From Linum tenue (taxonomy: Eukaryota; Streptophyta; Magnoliopsida; Malpighiales; Linaceae), in assembly GCA_946122785.1 (NCBI GenBank), contig CAMGYJ010000011.1:12586001-12650000 (forward strand): 64,000 nucleotides of DNA, in the 5' to 3' direction. The notes below the pieces were generated by a model. It made no database searches. It was not told where the DNA came from and worked only from the letters and a program-made list of their open reading frames with translations. Each line of letters opens with the position of its first letter. The stretch's first letter is position 1. Positions 1-10,885 of the stretch are shown here, piece after piece. The translations under genes and the position numbers were made by a program.

Positions 1-1705
1 GGGGTAAAAACATGTGTAATTAACGGTCTATCAACTACCAATCATGCAAGGGATAGTAAAACTCCCTCGGTCTTTTCGCTTCTCTGGTAGCTTGTTCTGC
101 AGGAAGGAAGAACACTCCTCGTTAAGAATCACCATCTACAATTCCCCAAGCCTCCTCTTGTTGGTGAGGAGATCTTTCATGAATTTAGCATACTTGGGCA
201 TCTTCGACAATGCCTCCGTGAAAGGCATACTGATGTTCACCTGCTTCAACATTTCCAAGAACTTGCCAAACTCAGTCTCCAGTCGGTCTTTGTGCACCAC
301 TGGTTGCGGTTTAGGAGCAGGCACCTCAACCTCCTTTTCCATTTCTTCATCAACAGCTGGAAGTGCTGAAGAATGTGTCTCTTCCTCTTGCCTAGCCTGG
401 ACAGGTGCAGTCACTTTGCCACTCCTTGTGACAATAGCGTTGCAGTGGGCAATCGGGTCCTTTGGATTATAAATGGTATGACCTAATAAAGTGCCAGGTT
501 CCCTCTACTCAACCACTTGAGCCACACCCCCAAGCTAGGTCTAGATATCTCGCAGAATAACTTGGGTTTTCCGCTGCCCGGCTTCAAGTGACCTCTGACC
601 AGCTTCAAGGTCCAAGAACTACCCCGAAACCTTTTCCATGAACCGCTCCATGTTGCTGAACTTTTGGGAGCTGGTGTTGTCCAGGGAAACAACAATGTCT
701 CACAGCTCCACCATCTGGTCACGCAGTGCTCTGGCTACTGGGACCGCACCCGGCTGCTGGATTAGTCTGCTCCTGCCTGGCCAGATAAAGAGACTGAGGC
801 TGCGGGAATTGCCCCTGCCTGGACTGGTATGGTGGTCGTTGGAAACCAGGAGGTCCCAGGGAATCTACTGGCGCAAACCTTCATTATATGTGTTGCTGTA
901 GGGTTTGAAGCGCCGAGTATTGCTGATGAAGTCCAGCTGCTCTTGAGGGGTAGTAGACTTCCTCATCGCCTAGCAGTCTTCCATCGTGTGGTGGCTCGCA
1001 CCACTAGCATTTCGCTATCAGCTGCTGCACTGCTCCGCCGGAGATCATGCCCGTCTTATCCAGCTGCTTGACCAGCTATGAAACAACCTGAACCAAATAA
1101 GACGACTGGGTATCAACGGTATGCACACCCCCGGCCAGGTGCTCTTCCCGACCTTCGCGCAGTACCCCAGTCACATCCCTGCTCCGCCATCTCTTCAAAG
1201 AGTTGGTTCAACTGCGGTGGCGTCTTGGTTAGCATATCTCACCACAGACCGAGTCGATCAGCTGCTTGTGTTCTGGGAAGAGAATCTGGTAGAAGGTGCC
1301 CACCTTGAAAGCGTCGTTGAAACAATGATTGGGACACTTCAGGAAAAGACTGGTGTATCTTTCCCAAGCGTCCCGGATGGTTTCATCTTCTTCTTGTGCA
1401 AAATGAGTGATCTCCTTCTGCAGGTCCACTGTCTTAGATGGAGGATGATAGCGGGTGAGGAACTTGTCGGCCAGGTTGGCGAAAGTAGTGATCGATCCCG
1501 GAGGCCGGGTGTCTAACCACTCATTTGCCTGCCCCTCTAGAGTGAACGAGAAGTACCTCAGTTGGATGGAGTCCGCAGGAAACCCATTAATCTTGGTTCC
1601 ATCGATCAACTCGTGGAATCGTCGTAGGTGCGACCTGGGGAACTCTCTGTCCTTTCCACAGAATACCACCGAGCCGCACGGCATGGTAATGACAAAGGTG
1701 CTCAC
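1..1705 (-). pseudogene. Gag of Athila-like Ty3/gypsy element (broken, runs off left edge)
   Basis: This is the structural Gag gene of an LTR retrotransposon read right to left. The best preserved part, 1705-1229, is a retrotransposon Gag domain: a PPGSITTF block followed by KFLTRYHPPSKT, an acidic helix, AWERY and CPNH. A frameshift just after the VCGE motif near 1235 moves the continuation to another frame. Beyond it come Gln/Pro-rich linker remnants. At 414-136 a Glu/Val/Pro-rich stretch precedes the segment MPKYAKFMKDLL, which also occurs in the related plus-strand element at 58.5 kb. The window starts at the Gag-protease junction, so the protease and polymerase lie outside. Several stops and shifts make it non-functional. 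Confidence 0.85.
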
Positions 1706-2100
1706 CTCAAAGTTATTAGCTGGAACTTAAGGGTGCTGGATGGGCGACCTCATGTTTGTGGCTCTGGCAGTCCAGTAGTATCCCATGGTATGTTTATCGG
1801 GGACAATGTCCATGCCATTGTTGGGGTCTCTCATGTCGTCTTCCTGGTTGATGTTCAACTTCTCCAAAGCCTCCTCCCCAGTCTGTCGCGCCTTCAAAGC
1901 TCACTTGAAGTTACAAAAAGTTCGTTCTAGCTCTTGAACTAATGGATATAGCTTCTCTAAAGCCTCCTCCCCAGTCTGTCACTACCTGTACACATTCAGC
2001 AAAAGCAACCCGTGAAGGCACACAGGTGGAAGAGAGAAAATGCAATAAAGAAAATGCTAAAGTAACATATGTTCACGTTTCTCCAATAATCTAGAGTGGA
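1706..2100 (-). other. 5' untranslated leader of the left gypsy element
   Basis: About 400 bases lie between the primer-binding site and the first Met of the Gag domain. No protein similarity is visible. A short direct repeat, AAGCCTCCTCCCCAGTCTGTC, occurs around 1869 and again around 1960. Confidence 0.5.
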
Positions 2101-2118
2101 TCCCCGGCAACGGCGCCA
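2101..2118 (-). other. Primer-binding site (tRNA-Asp type)
   Basis: On the minus strand this reads TGGCGCCGTTGCCGGGGA. It fits the complement of the 3' end of plant tRNA-Asp, a primer site used by plant Athila/Tat type gypsy elements. It lies six bases inside the LTR end at 2125, the spacing expected of a 5' LTR, and fixes the element as minus-strand. Confidence 0.85.
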
Positions 2119-2124
2119 AAAGCT

Positions 2125-3407
2125 TGACACAATATGACACAACACCAAACTGCGACCAAGTATAATTGCAGAGTGGAAATGCAGAATAGTGGTTAAGTCT
2201 AATTATCGACTCAGGCTCTAGATCTACTTCCTACTCAGCGAACTCCTATTATCTAGCAAGACTAAGAGAGTGTAGTTATTTCAATGCAAAAGAAATGAAT
2301 GACAAGTAATGGTATGGTTCTTATTCAGGTTCAAAAGGTCATCCGGATATGATTCCCCCTAGAGTGTTGCTAGTTCAGGTTATACAGTCCCAAATTACTC
2401 AGATTGATAGATAAACTGTGGAAATTTATTTACTGGTCTCGACTCTCGACTAAAGTTATCCAGACCCTCTTGGTTCGAATACCCGGCGGGCGACTAACCT
2501 CCTCCGGCATACACTAACCAAGGTTAACCATGCGAAACTTCCACTACTAGCCTTCGTTCCAGTACGGAGCAGTGAACCGACTTCTCGACTAAAGCAGTCG
2601 ATTCACCACTTTCAGTTAAAGGTTTCTCTTTTAACCTATGCACTGACTATCGTTCTAGGTTAAAGCCGGAATTACATAGGTTTGATCAGGACTCATGCAA
2701 TTCTGAATCAATGCCTCAACTGAATCTATCAAATCAATCATTCATAACATGGGGTTCATACAATCATTCCTAACATACACAGCTAGGGTTCTTCATACCC
2801 AGATGAAATGGAAAATTACTCCATGGAGAGATGTGAGAACGTCATCCTCGAAGTAGACATCATCAGAACGACAATTGACAACTGCTCCTGGCGGCTAATC
2901 AGTACTCCAAGGTCTTCAGATCACTCCAATCCTTGCCCTTGGGTTTTGCTTCGTCACTCTCTCTAGGGTTCTTTTTCTCCATGAAGTCCAAAAATCCGGA
3001 TCCTTTGCAAATTTCCCGAGCAGCCTTTAAATAGGCTGATTTTTTTTACAACAAATAGGCTGAGAATCCGCTAGTTATGGGCTAAGTTACAGCCGTAACT
3101 TGGAAGATCTGCCCGTAACTCCAGAAAGTCTTCTGGACTTTTTCCTTCATTACTCGCCAGTTACGGCCTGGAAAGGGAAGTTACGGGCCAGACCGTAACT
3201 TGAAAGGTCTGGCCGTATCTCCCGGGTTCTCACTACCCACGTGCTTCCGAATGACATGAAACTTTGCTCCTTCGCACCCATTCACGAACTAAGCCTGAAA
3301 CATTATAAACGAACACAACCTAGCATAAAATAGGCCATGCGAGCGATAGACCAAGCTCAAACGGTCAAGAAATTACGAGAAAAACATGTTCGAATATGGC
3401 GTTATCA
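2125..3407 (-). repeat. 5' LTR of Athila-like gypsy element
   Basis: On the minus strand the LTR runs from TGATAACGCC (3407) to ATTGTGTCA (2125), about 1.28 kb with TG...CA ends. The last 150 bases resemble the LTR ends at 57250-57400 and 62470-62617, including CTTGGTCGCAGTTTGGTG, so all belong to one family. U3 holds an array of GTTACGG/CCGTAAC inverted motifs (3075-3225). A TATTTAAAGG box on the minus strand near 3020-3035 is a candidate promoter. The partner LTR is outside the window, so no target duplication can be tested. Confidence 0.8.
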
Positions 3408-3496
3408 ATGACACATACAATTCTATGAAAATTACCCCGTTTAAGTATTCCAAAAAGAGACACCCTATATTTAGCAATGAGCATCCACAATGGGTG
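3408..3496. other. Flank between two LTR elements
   Basis: Short AT-rich stretch between the left LTR and the next LTR-like sequence. Nothing recognisable. Confidence 0.3.
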
Positions 3497-3769
3497 TGTA
3501 ACATCCCGAACCATTTCCCGACGAAAATATTGACCGCTTTAGGTCTCAACCCTCACGGTTTTCGACTTTGGGTGCAATTCAAGGTGACTTCCCATAAGGT
3601 CACTCATCCTTGTTGTGCTCAACACTAAGCACGTTTAACTTCGGAGTTCTCACAAGAACTCCTCCATTTCACCCCAAAACGCGTCTTGTCAGTTAAGGTC
3701 GGTTTTCTACTTATCAACCATGGATCTCTCCCGTGCTTTGTCGATGTGGGATTTGCCTAAGGTGTTACA
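3497..3769 (+). repeat. Short LTR-like sequence (possible solo LTR)
   Basis: A 273-base segment begins TGTAACATCCC and ends GGTGTTACA, giving TGTAACA/TGTTACA inverted ends typical of gypsy LTRs. It ends with GATGTGGGATTTGCC, a phrase I recall from plant retroelement LTRs. The five bases on each side (GGGTG and TAATA) do not match, so a clean solo-LTR insertion is not shown. It may be a chimeric start of the next LTR. Confidence 0.45.
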
Positions 3770-4213
3770 TAATACGTGAACGGTCAGGTTAACGACTATG
3801 TACGAAGGGTTGCAACCGCAGATTTTGAATAATAACAATCATAATAATAGTAATTATTATTATTTAAAAATATATTCATATTAATCTTGGGCTAAAGGGA
3901 GTGCGGATCTGGTGATTAAGGGGGGGTGCTTAGTCACTTGACTAAGCCCCTCCTAGCCCTTAGATCTGGACACTTCAATCCAATGGTTAAAAAGTGGGAA
4001 GAACTATTTAATTAATGACAGGGGTAGTTTGGGTATTATGGAAAATTACGAAGTATACAAACCAGATTTACAATCAGTACAAACCATACAAACATACGAA
4101 CAGTACAAACTAGAGCGACAAAACATACAAACAGAATTACAAACATTACAAACGTATGAACTGTACAAACAATACAAACTAGACCGACAAACAATACAAA
4201 CCATACAAAAAGA

Positions 4214-4451
4214 AAAAACAACCGGGTTGACTTTTGAGGCTCCATCCCTATATAGAGGGGCTCCTTCCCAAAGTCAACCCGAGTGTTTTTTAGACATACA
4301 AACAGTACGAACATGGTGGACAAAAATGACAAACTAGACCGACAATCCATACGAACGGGAAAAAACACCCGGATTGACTTTGGAGGCTCCATCCCTATAT
4401 AGAGGGGCTCCTTCCCAAAGTCAACCCGGGTGGTTTTTTGACATAAAAAAC
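4214..4451. repeat. Two direct copies of a hairpin-forming module
   Basis: Two copies of about 90 bases (roughly 4214-4300 and 4357-4451) each carry TTGACTTT and AAAGTCAA arms around a CCCTATATAGAGGGG palindrome. Each would fold into a stem with a TATA-like centre. The copies are nearly identical at the core, although the flanking ACAAAC-rich sequence has drifted. Confidence 0.7.
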
Positions 4452-4668
4452 ATTACGAACATGGTGCACAAAAATGACAAAGTTTACAAACATGGTGCAC
4501 AAAAATAACAAAGTTTACAAACATTACAAAAAAAACGACAAACATTACAAAATAACAAAGCATACAAACATTACAAAATATGTCAACAAACATCACAAAA
4601 TTAACACTGTCGCCGGGAAATTTTTCTCCGGTGACGATGTTCGCCGGAAAAATTTTCCGACCAACCAA

Positions 4669-4674
<6 letters not shown>

Positions 4675-4699
<25 letters not shown>

Positions 4700-4701
4700 G
4701 G
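4675..4701. repeat. CT dinucleotide microsatellite
   Basis: An uninterrupted run of about 13 CT units inside the Mutator-like element. Confidence 0.9.
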
Positions 4702-5625
4702 GAATAAAAATGGCGCCCATTCTTTCTTGGAAAATCTCCGGCGGCGGCGCACCGAGAGGGGAGGCAACGCAAAAATTCTCCGACGTCAGCGCACCGAGAG
4801 GGAGGGCTTGCAGACTTTTTTTAATTAAAAATTAAAATTAAACACGAAATTACTATATTACCCTTCATTAAATTAGACTAATAGGAGCCCTTGGATTTTA
4901 ATGAGGTTAAGTGGCTGGGATTCACTTAGCCATATGACTAAGGGGACCCCCCTTAGTCACCTGATCTCAGCCCGGCTAAAGGGGCCGAGCGGCACCCTTT
5001 CCCCTCGAACCCTCTCTTGAAGCTCTCGCGGGACCCGTCCCCAACAAAGCAGAGCAGCTCTCGGTTAATAATAATAAGGCAGGAATCGCCGCTGGAGACT
5101 CCCGTTAATATCAATAAGCATCCAAGAGATTAGAGAGTTGGGGTAGCAGATTTGATTCCATTGACAAGGGCTCTAACTCTGCTCCGTATGGTTGTTGTAT
5201 GGGTGTTACAAGCAAAAGAATGGAAAGGGCTGGCATCGGTTGAGGTTTGCCTTTGCGACATGGGGAGACTGTTGTCCGCGGTGCTCAGGTGCTCATGGTT
5301 GGAAAGGCGATCCAATAAAATCCACATTGTTGGGACATGGTCAATCCACATCGTCGGCGATCGAGGTTTATCGACGGATTACTAAGGTGAGTGTAAAGGG
5401 GGTAAAATTTCTGTCGTAGGTCTTTTAGTTTATGCTTTTCATTCAAGTTATTTTTTAGTTAATTTTTCAAGTATGCGCAATTATGTGTGTGAGGCATCAC
5501 ACCACCTACTTAAGGTGGAGGCACGCGTTTTGCTATGTATGTGTATGTTTGTATGGTTGATGGTATGATGAACCACGGGCGGTTGTGCCACTATTGGACG
5601 CGGTAGATGGTCAGATCACTGCTGG

Positions 5626-5785
5626 ACGGCGAGACGTAACGCAGTAGTTGACCGGGCATGGACTGGATGGCGAGACGTAACGCAGTGACATTGCCGAGTT
5701 AGCTATGCAAACAGACGGCGAGACGTAATGCGGTTGGCATACTAGGGTAGGGACACTGGACGGAGATACGTAACGCGGTGGTCCC
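5626..5785 (+). repeat. Four spaced copies of a GGCGAGACGTAACGC motif
   Basis: The motif starts near 5628, 5669, 5717 and 5762, with the last copy changed to GGAGATACGTAACGCGG. Spacing is 41-48 bases with unrelated sequence between. It sits in the LTR, before the primer site. Function unknown. Confidence 0.75.
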
Positions 5786-6354
5786 TAGTGTATGAGTTAA
5801 AGATAAGAATAGAGAACTCCTATGAGTTCAGGATAGAAGTAGAGGACTTCTATAAGCTAGTAAGGAATGATTATTTAAGAGCAGAAAGTGAAAACGACTT
5901 TCGTGCTAGAATGGAAACTCTAATAATGTGTTTAGTAGGGAGTTTGCCTAGGGTAAGGACCTTTGGAAGTAACGGCGAGACTGACCCCTTCTCACTCACC
6001 AGCTCGAGGAAGGGTTAGCAGAGGTGAACTTCGAGAAGAGGCAAGAAGAGGCAAGAGGCCGTACCAAAGGAGACGAGATCGTGGGGAGCTCAGCAAGGAG
6101 TTAGAGCTATAGTTATTTTCATTATTTTTCGTTCATGGTCAAGAGTATATAAACTGGAGATTCGATGTTTTGAGTTTGGGTGGTTATGATTACTATGGAT
6201 TTGGGTCGCCCAACTGTTTAGGGCATTTGTTTGAATTTCTTGCGGAAAATACTTCTGTTTATTTGTTTGATTGAGATTTTTTTTGGACACTATTTTGGTC
6301 GGCTCCGGAGCCACGGTTATTTCGGTTTGGTAAAAGGACATGGGCGATACATTT

Positions 6355-6366
6355 TGGTATCAGAGC
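6355..6366 (+). other. Primer-binding site (initiator-Met tRNA)
   Basis: TGGTATCAGAGC is the standard plant retrotransposon site complementary to the 3' end of initiator tRNA-Met. It follows the LTR end ATACA by three bases and sets the element on the plus strand. Confidence 0.85.
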
Positions 6367-7358
6367 CGGCACTTCTCTGTTCCTTGGCCTCCAAGGAATA
6401 CTGGAGTGACGATCTGCGTTTTTCAAGGTTTCGGTTTTTAAAAGGAAAGGGAAAAGGGAGGGTCATTTAAAAGTTTGGCCAAACGAGTCATGGTTTCGTT
6501 TGAAGATTTTTTTTTAGGGATCTCTAGTATACTCTAATCATGATAAGAAAATAATGCTAGGAGGCCCCGCAGGACTGTCATACACCTCGGGAAAGAGAGG
6601 TAGTTTAGTGAACTCTTTTTCGTGAGCGAGAAGAGGTAGTCCAAGGCAGCTCATATCCTACTGGGATGTGAGCTGATCAGAATAAGGTTCACGAAGATGC
6701 CAAGTATCTAGTACGTCGACAGGAAGTAGCCAAGGAGTTACGGCAAATGGCGGCCATAATCTAGAGGAAGGGATGCAAGGTAGATTCGTTGCGTTCGCAG
6801 GAATCGAGCATTGGGCTATGGCCCAAGGAGTAGTGGAGGTTAGACTTTAAGCAACGCTAGGGGCACTCAAGCAAGACAAAAAAAGGAATTGAGTGGGTCA
6901 AATGGAGCATGACAAGATGTCATGGGATCAATACACCAAGGCTAGGAGGAGGTAAAATTCCTTGTAAAGAGATTTAACAAGTGAAACTTGGACACATCAC
7001 AAAGAACAAATTTTGAGGTCGAAATTTTTCTTAAGGAGGGGGGGGGGGGGGGAATGTGATATCTTGATTTTGGATTTAGGGTCAACAACAACTACCAGGT
7101 GAATTGGATCAACATGTCAAACCAAAGCAGCATTTTATTTCATCACTTTTTGGTTAAGTGGCGAAATAAAAAGGGCAGTGAGTTACTCAAGGTTACACGA
7201 GTGCTACAAGCCAAGGAAACCGATATGATCAAAGGTTACCAACGAAGTCGTTATGATAACAATGAATGATCATGCGAAGAAATATAAGTAGGGTGTTAAA
7301 GGAAGGATGAGTTCCGAGCAAATTTCGGGGACGAATTTTTTTATAAGGGTGGGGGAAA
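6367..7358 (+). other. Non-coding interior of second gypsy element, with two polypurine tracts
   Basis: Only about 1 kb separates the primer site from the right LTR, and no Gag or Pol domain is visible, so this is a deletion derivative. Two copies of the gypsy 3' junction phrase occur. One is GAGGTCGAAATTTTTC near 7016, then a 15-base G run and TGTGATATC (7045). The other is TTTCGGGGACGAATT near 7323, then GGGTGGGGGAAA and the LTR start at 7359. Two polypurine tracts in tandem imply that 7045-7320 is the start of a different LTR, left by recombination between two gypsy families. Confidence 0.6.
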
Positions 7359-7988
7359 TGTAACACCACGAATTATGGGTTCTGGTTCGACCATAATACG
7401 TGAACGGTCGGGTTAACGGCTATGTACGAAGGGTTGCAACCGCGAATTTTGAATATAACAATCATAATAATAGTAATTATTACTATTATTATTTTAAAAA
7501 AATATACAAAGGGGCCGAGCCGCACCCTTTTCCCCTCTCCAGCAAAACCCATATCCCCATCTCAACTTTCCCCACGCCAACCTCTTCCCTAATTTCCCCG
7601 AATCTCAGCGAAGAAACCCTCGAATCCTCTCTCGAAGCTCTCGCTGAACCCGTCCCTAACAAAGCAGAGCAGCTCTCGGTTAATAATAATAAGGTAGGAA
7701 CCGCAGTTGGAGGCTCCCGTTAATATCAATAAGCGTCCAAGAGATTAGAGAGTTGGGTAGCGGATTTGATTCCATTGACAAGGGCTCTAACTCTACTCTG
7801 TATGGTTGTTGTATGGGTGGTACAAGCAAAATAATGGAAAGGGCTGGCATCGGTTGAGGTTTGGCTTGACATAGGCATGGAAGATTGGACTACAGACAGA
7901 AGAGGTCATATATAACGCGGATCGAGGATGGAGAGACTCTTGTCCGCGGTGCTCAGGTGCTCATGGTTGGAATGGCGATCCAATAAAA
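7359..7988 (+). repeat. 3' LTR of second gypsy element (truncated)
   Basis: Starts TGTAACACCACG directly after a GGGTGGGGGAAA polypurine tract and matches the left LTR up to the CAATAAAA block, then breaks off. It retains the undisrupted sequence into which the Mutator-like element went in the left copy, with a further short deletion. Roughly the downstream 1 kb of the LTR and its CA end are missing. Confidence 0.75.
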
Positions 7989-8858
7989 AAGACCCCTACC
8001 AATTAATAATCCCGTCCAAAAAGTAAACACTTACCACCAAACCAATTTCGGCCTTAAATATTACTTGCCTCCTACACTTTGACGTTGCATCGATAATGAC
8101 GCCCTACTAATAATTACCTATAGGAACTCACAATGGATAGATTTGTGGTATGTTTTAAGGTGTTTGGTATGCTTCAGGAGGCTTGTGGTGTACTTTACGA
8201 AATTTAAGGTCTGCTATAGATAAACTTGTGGTGTGGTAAGGTTGTTGTACGCGTTTGAAGCGATGTGGTGAGCTTTAAGAATATTGTAGTGTCCTTTCAC
8301 AAACTTGTTGTGTTTGGTGAGGATGGGTAAAAAAAGGGAAAATATTACCTTTAGAATTTCCGTAAATATCTAACAATTCCTCATGTATTAATATGTGTAG
8401 AAGTTCCAAAAACTAATCAACACTCAAACATTTACTTAGCTTTCAACCCTAGCTGAAATGGTCTGGAGTTCAAAAAGCCCATGAAGTCGATGAGAGAATT
8501 CAAAATTGGACCCGGGATAAATGCACTACTTTAAGCCCAATCAGTCACGTTAATTCACAAAACACGACTTATACTACCTATCCACCCACAGTTCGATTAA
8601 AATTCTTTATTCGTCGTCTTCTTCCTGCGGCTGAAACAAACACTAAATATCAGATAAGAAGACAAAGATTCACCTGGAACAAAAAGGTTCATGTGACACT
8701 AAAATAATATAACGACAATAAACAAACCTTGTGATGTGATTTAAGAACCTTGTGGTGTGCTTTTAAGAAACATGTGGTGTGCTTTTATGTGAATTATGGT
8801 GCATTTTCATAAACTTGTGGTCCGCTTTGTGGGGGGATTTGTGAGGTGCTTTAAGAAA
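7989..8858. repeat. Intergenic block with a degenerate AAACTTGTGGTGTGCTTT repeat
   Basis: No gene is visible. Two clusters (8123-8330 and 8727-8858) contain many imperfect copies of a unit of about 20-22 bases with consensus AAACTTGTGGTGTGCTTTA, separated by 400 bases of ordinary AT-rich sequence. The second cluster stops exactly at the CACTA terminus at 8859. The first bases after the other CACTA terminus (36218-36226, AAACTTGTG) match the start of the next unit. Confidence 0.65.
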
Positions 8859-9215
8859 CACTACAAAAAAGGCAGGCATTTGTGACGAAAACTTACTGAC
8901 GACTCAAAAAATGCGTTGAAAAAAATCAATAATTCGACGAAAAACAATTTCCGTCTGTAATAATGAAACTATTATCGACAAAGGTGGATTTTTGTCAAAA
9001 ATTGTATTTTTTTCGTCAGTGAAATTGTTTTTGGCCCGATTTCCATTTTTCACGCGCATTATTTTTGACGACTTCATATTACGCGTTAGAAACAATCATC
9101 ATTACTAACCAACAAAAAAATTTCGTCAGAAAATATAATTATTATTGACGTCAAAATAGAGGTCGTCAATAGTAAATTATTAATTTTGACGAAATAAATT
9201 TTTCGTCAGAAGTAA

Positions 9216-9600
9216 TTGGTCAAAAAAAAAAATATTTTTGACAACACTAAAAGTTTGTCGGTACTAATTGGTCAGGAAAAACCCATTTGTTACGCCATAA
9301 ACACTTCGTCGGTACTATTTGGTCAGGAAAACATCTTTTTTGACAACAGTAAAATTTCGTCAATACTATTTGGTCAGGAAAACAACTTTTCTGATATCAT
9401 AAAAATTTCGTCAATACTGTGTGGTCAGTAAAACAGATTTTTGACGCCATAAGCATTTCGTCAATACTATTTGGTCATGAAAAATTTCGTGACCACAGTT
9501 TGGTCAGGAAAAAATAACATTTTTTACGCCATAAAATGTCGTCAGCAGCAAATGGTCAGAACAAATACATTTTGTACGCCATACACAATTCTTTTGTACG
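9216..9600. repeat. CACTA subterminal tandem array, 51-base period
   Basis: GGTCAGGAAAA-type motifs start at about 9270, 9321, 9372, 9423, 9473, 9502 and 9553, nearly all 51 bases apart. Each unit carries TTTCGTCAATACTATTTGG and a TTTTTGACGCCATAA-like segment. Repeated subterminal motifs are transposase-binding sites in characterised CACTA elements. Binding here is inferred. Confidence 0.75.
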
Positions 9601-9747
9601 CCATAAATGAAAATCGGACAAGAATCACATGTTTTAGAAATGATTATTGAATCAATAAAAAAACACATTATAAGCATTGTTCTATGAAAAATATAATAGA
9701 AATTATATCATATATATTTCGATCTACAAAGACCAAATTAGTCATAC

Positions 9748-10190
9748 TTAATCTTCGAACCCTGCTCTAGTCCAGTTTAAGAGATCATCTCCCTCAGTTT
9801 GCAGTACCCTAGGATCATCAATTAAAATATTGTCTTCTTGATAAGCTTCGTCTAATGCTCCTTCTCCTTCTCCTTTCGTATTAGATGGCATCGCGAACAA
9901 ATTTATTGGTCGCGTTTCAACCACAATTTTCCAATTTGGATCTCTTAAAGATTTATAATAATAAACTTGAATTGCTTGAATAGCCAGAACAAATGGCTCA
10001 TCTGTTCTAAGCCTTCGCGTTGTGTTGATGGTAATAGTGCCATGTCCAACTTTCCTGTAACCAACGCCTTCGCGGGCGGTGTCATATCACTCACACTGAA
10101 ACAATACAAAACGAAGCCCTTCAGTATAACGAAGCTCGATGAAACAAATATGCATTCCATTAATGCAAAAATAAAAAATCCTTCATGCAT
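9748..10190 (-). pseudogene. DUF4216 domain of CACTA transposase polyprotein
   Basis: Reading right to left, the frame gives YDTAREGVGYRKVG, then RRLRTDEPFVLAIQAIQVYY, then KSLRDPNWKIVVETRP and an acidic C-terminus ending at 9748. The DEPFVLA...Q..Q.YY...D..W..V pattern is the DUF4216 region found downstream of the TNP2-type transposase in plant En/Spm elements. One stop (TGA, 10087-10089) replaces the Trp normally before YDT. About 1 kb lies between its end and the element terminus. Upstream exons are not recognised, probably because of decay and insertions. Its role in transposition is not established. Confidence 0.75.
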
Positions 10191-10199
10191 TCTTGATCA

Positions 10200-10885
10200 C
10201 CCAGGCTTGGAGTAGATTGCCTCTGTAATGGTAGCAAAACAAAGAAAATCATCCATCTTAATCATGACATAATTAGCCCATAAACCAAAAATTAAAAATA
10301 AAAGGAACAAACACCTAAGTAATCAACAAGATAAATGTTTAAACTACGAATTGATTGTAGGTGGCCCCAGATTTAGTAGACCCTGTTGTGAGGCTGAGGT
10401 TCCTAGGTAATAACAAAATTATTAAACTAATTTATTACGAAGCATATTTAGGAACTTGATGACTCTTACATGATGAAATAAGGACGTTAGCGCAGAGTGC
10501 AACTGATCGATCTGTTGGGAGAAATTATAGCCAATAACAAGGACGAAGAAACACAGCATCCCCTACAATTAATTGACGTCGACTTTTGATACAAGAAGAG
10601 AGCATTGCATTTTGTACAATCGCTCTGCCACATCCTCTTCGCCAGAAGTTGGTTGTACGCCTAAATGCACTCCGATTCCCACTTGATTGTCGTGCATAGA
10701 TTGATGGGCGATGTTAATAAACCCCGAAAGCAATCAGTCCAATGCAGCGCGTCTAATGACCATTTCCTCAATGCTTCTCCGTGCAATTCTAAATTGAGAC
10801 CACCTGAGAATAAAGAGCCGATTGAACCGGCGGGGGAAAACCCTAAGGAAAAGAGGGCAATTCTGCTTCCTCGGTGAGCAGACAG
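10200..10885. other. Unassigned interior sequence left of the hAT element
   Basis: No recognised domain. On the minus strand, 10870-10800 begins TTAGGGTTTTCCCCCGCCGG, which resembles a plant 5' leader, but no convincing reading frame follows. If the large CACTA model is right, this is its interior or a captured gene fragment. Confidence 0.3.

Larger units (their letters stand above)
3900..4974. mobile_element. Non-autonomous Mutator-like element
   Basis: A 1075-base insertion is bounded by the nine-base direct repeat GCTAAAGGG (3891-3899 and 4975-4983). Its ends are long imperfect inverted repeats: AGTGCGGATCTGGTGATTAA at the left, and CGGGCTGAGATCAGGTGACT on the opposite strand at the right, both continuing past GACTAAG. 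Nine-base target duplications with long inverted ends are the Mutator signature. No transposase is encoded. The interior is ACAAAC-rich simple sequence, two hairpin repeats, a CT microsatellite and a duplicated GCACCGAGAGG motif. Confidence 0.75.
3770..6351 (+). repeat. 5' LTR of second gypsy element, carrying an insertion
   Basis: Segments 3770-3880 and 4981-5320 match 7393-7505 and 7511-7988 closely, so this is the left LTR of a plus-strand element whose right LTR starts at 7359. The first 34 bases of the LTR are missing here. The LTR ends at GGGCGATACA (6351), four bases before an initiator-Met primer site. Without the Mutator-like insertion at 3900-4974 it is about 1.5 kb. Four copies of a GGCGAGACGTAACGC motif lie in its downstream half. 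Confidence 0.75.

Noticed and set aside
4029..4392. Open frames of about 100-118 codons rich in Tyr, Lys, Gln or Phe, Val
   Set aside because: Translations of the ACAAAC simple-sequence spacer in the Mutator-like element.
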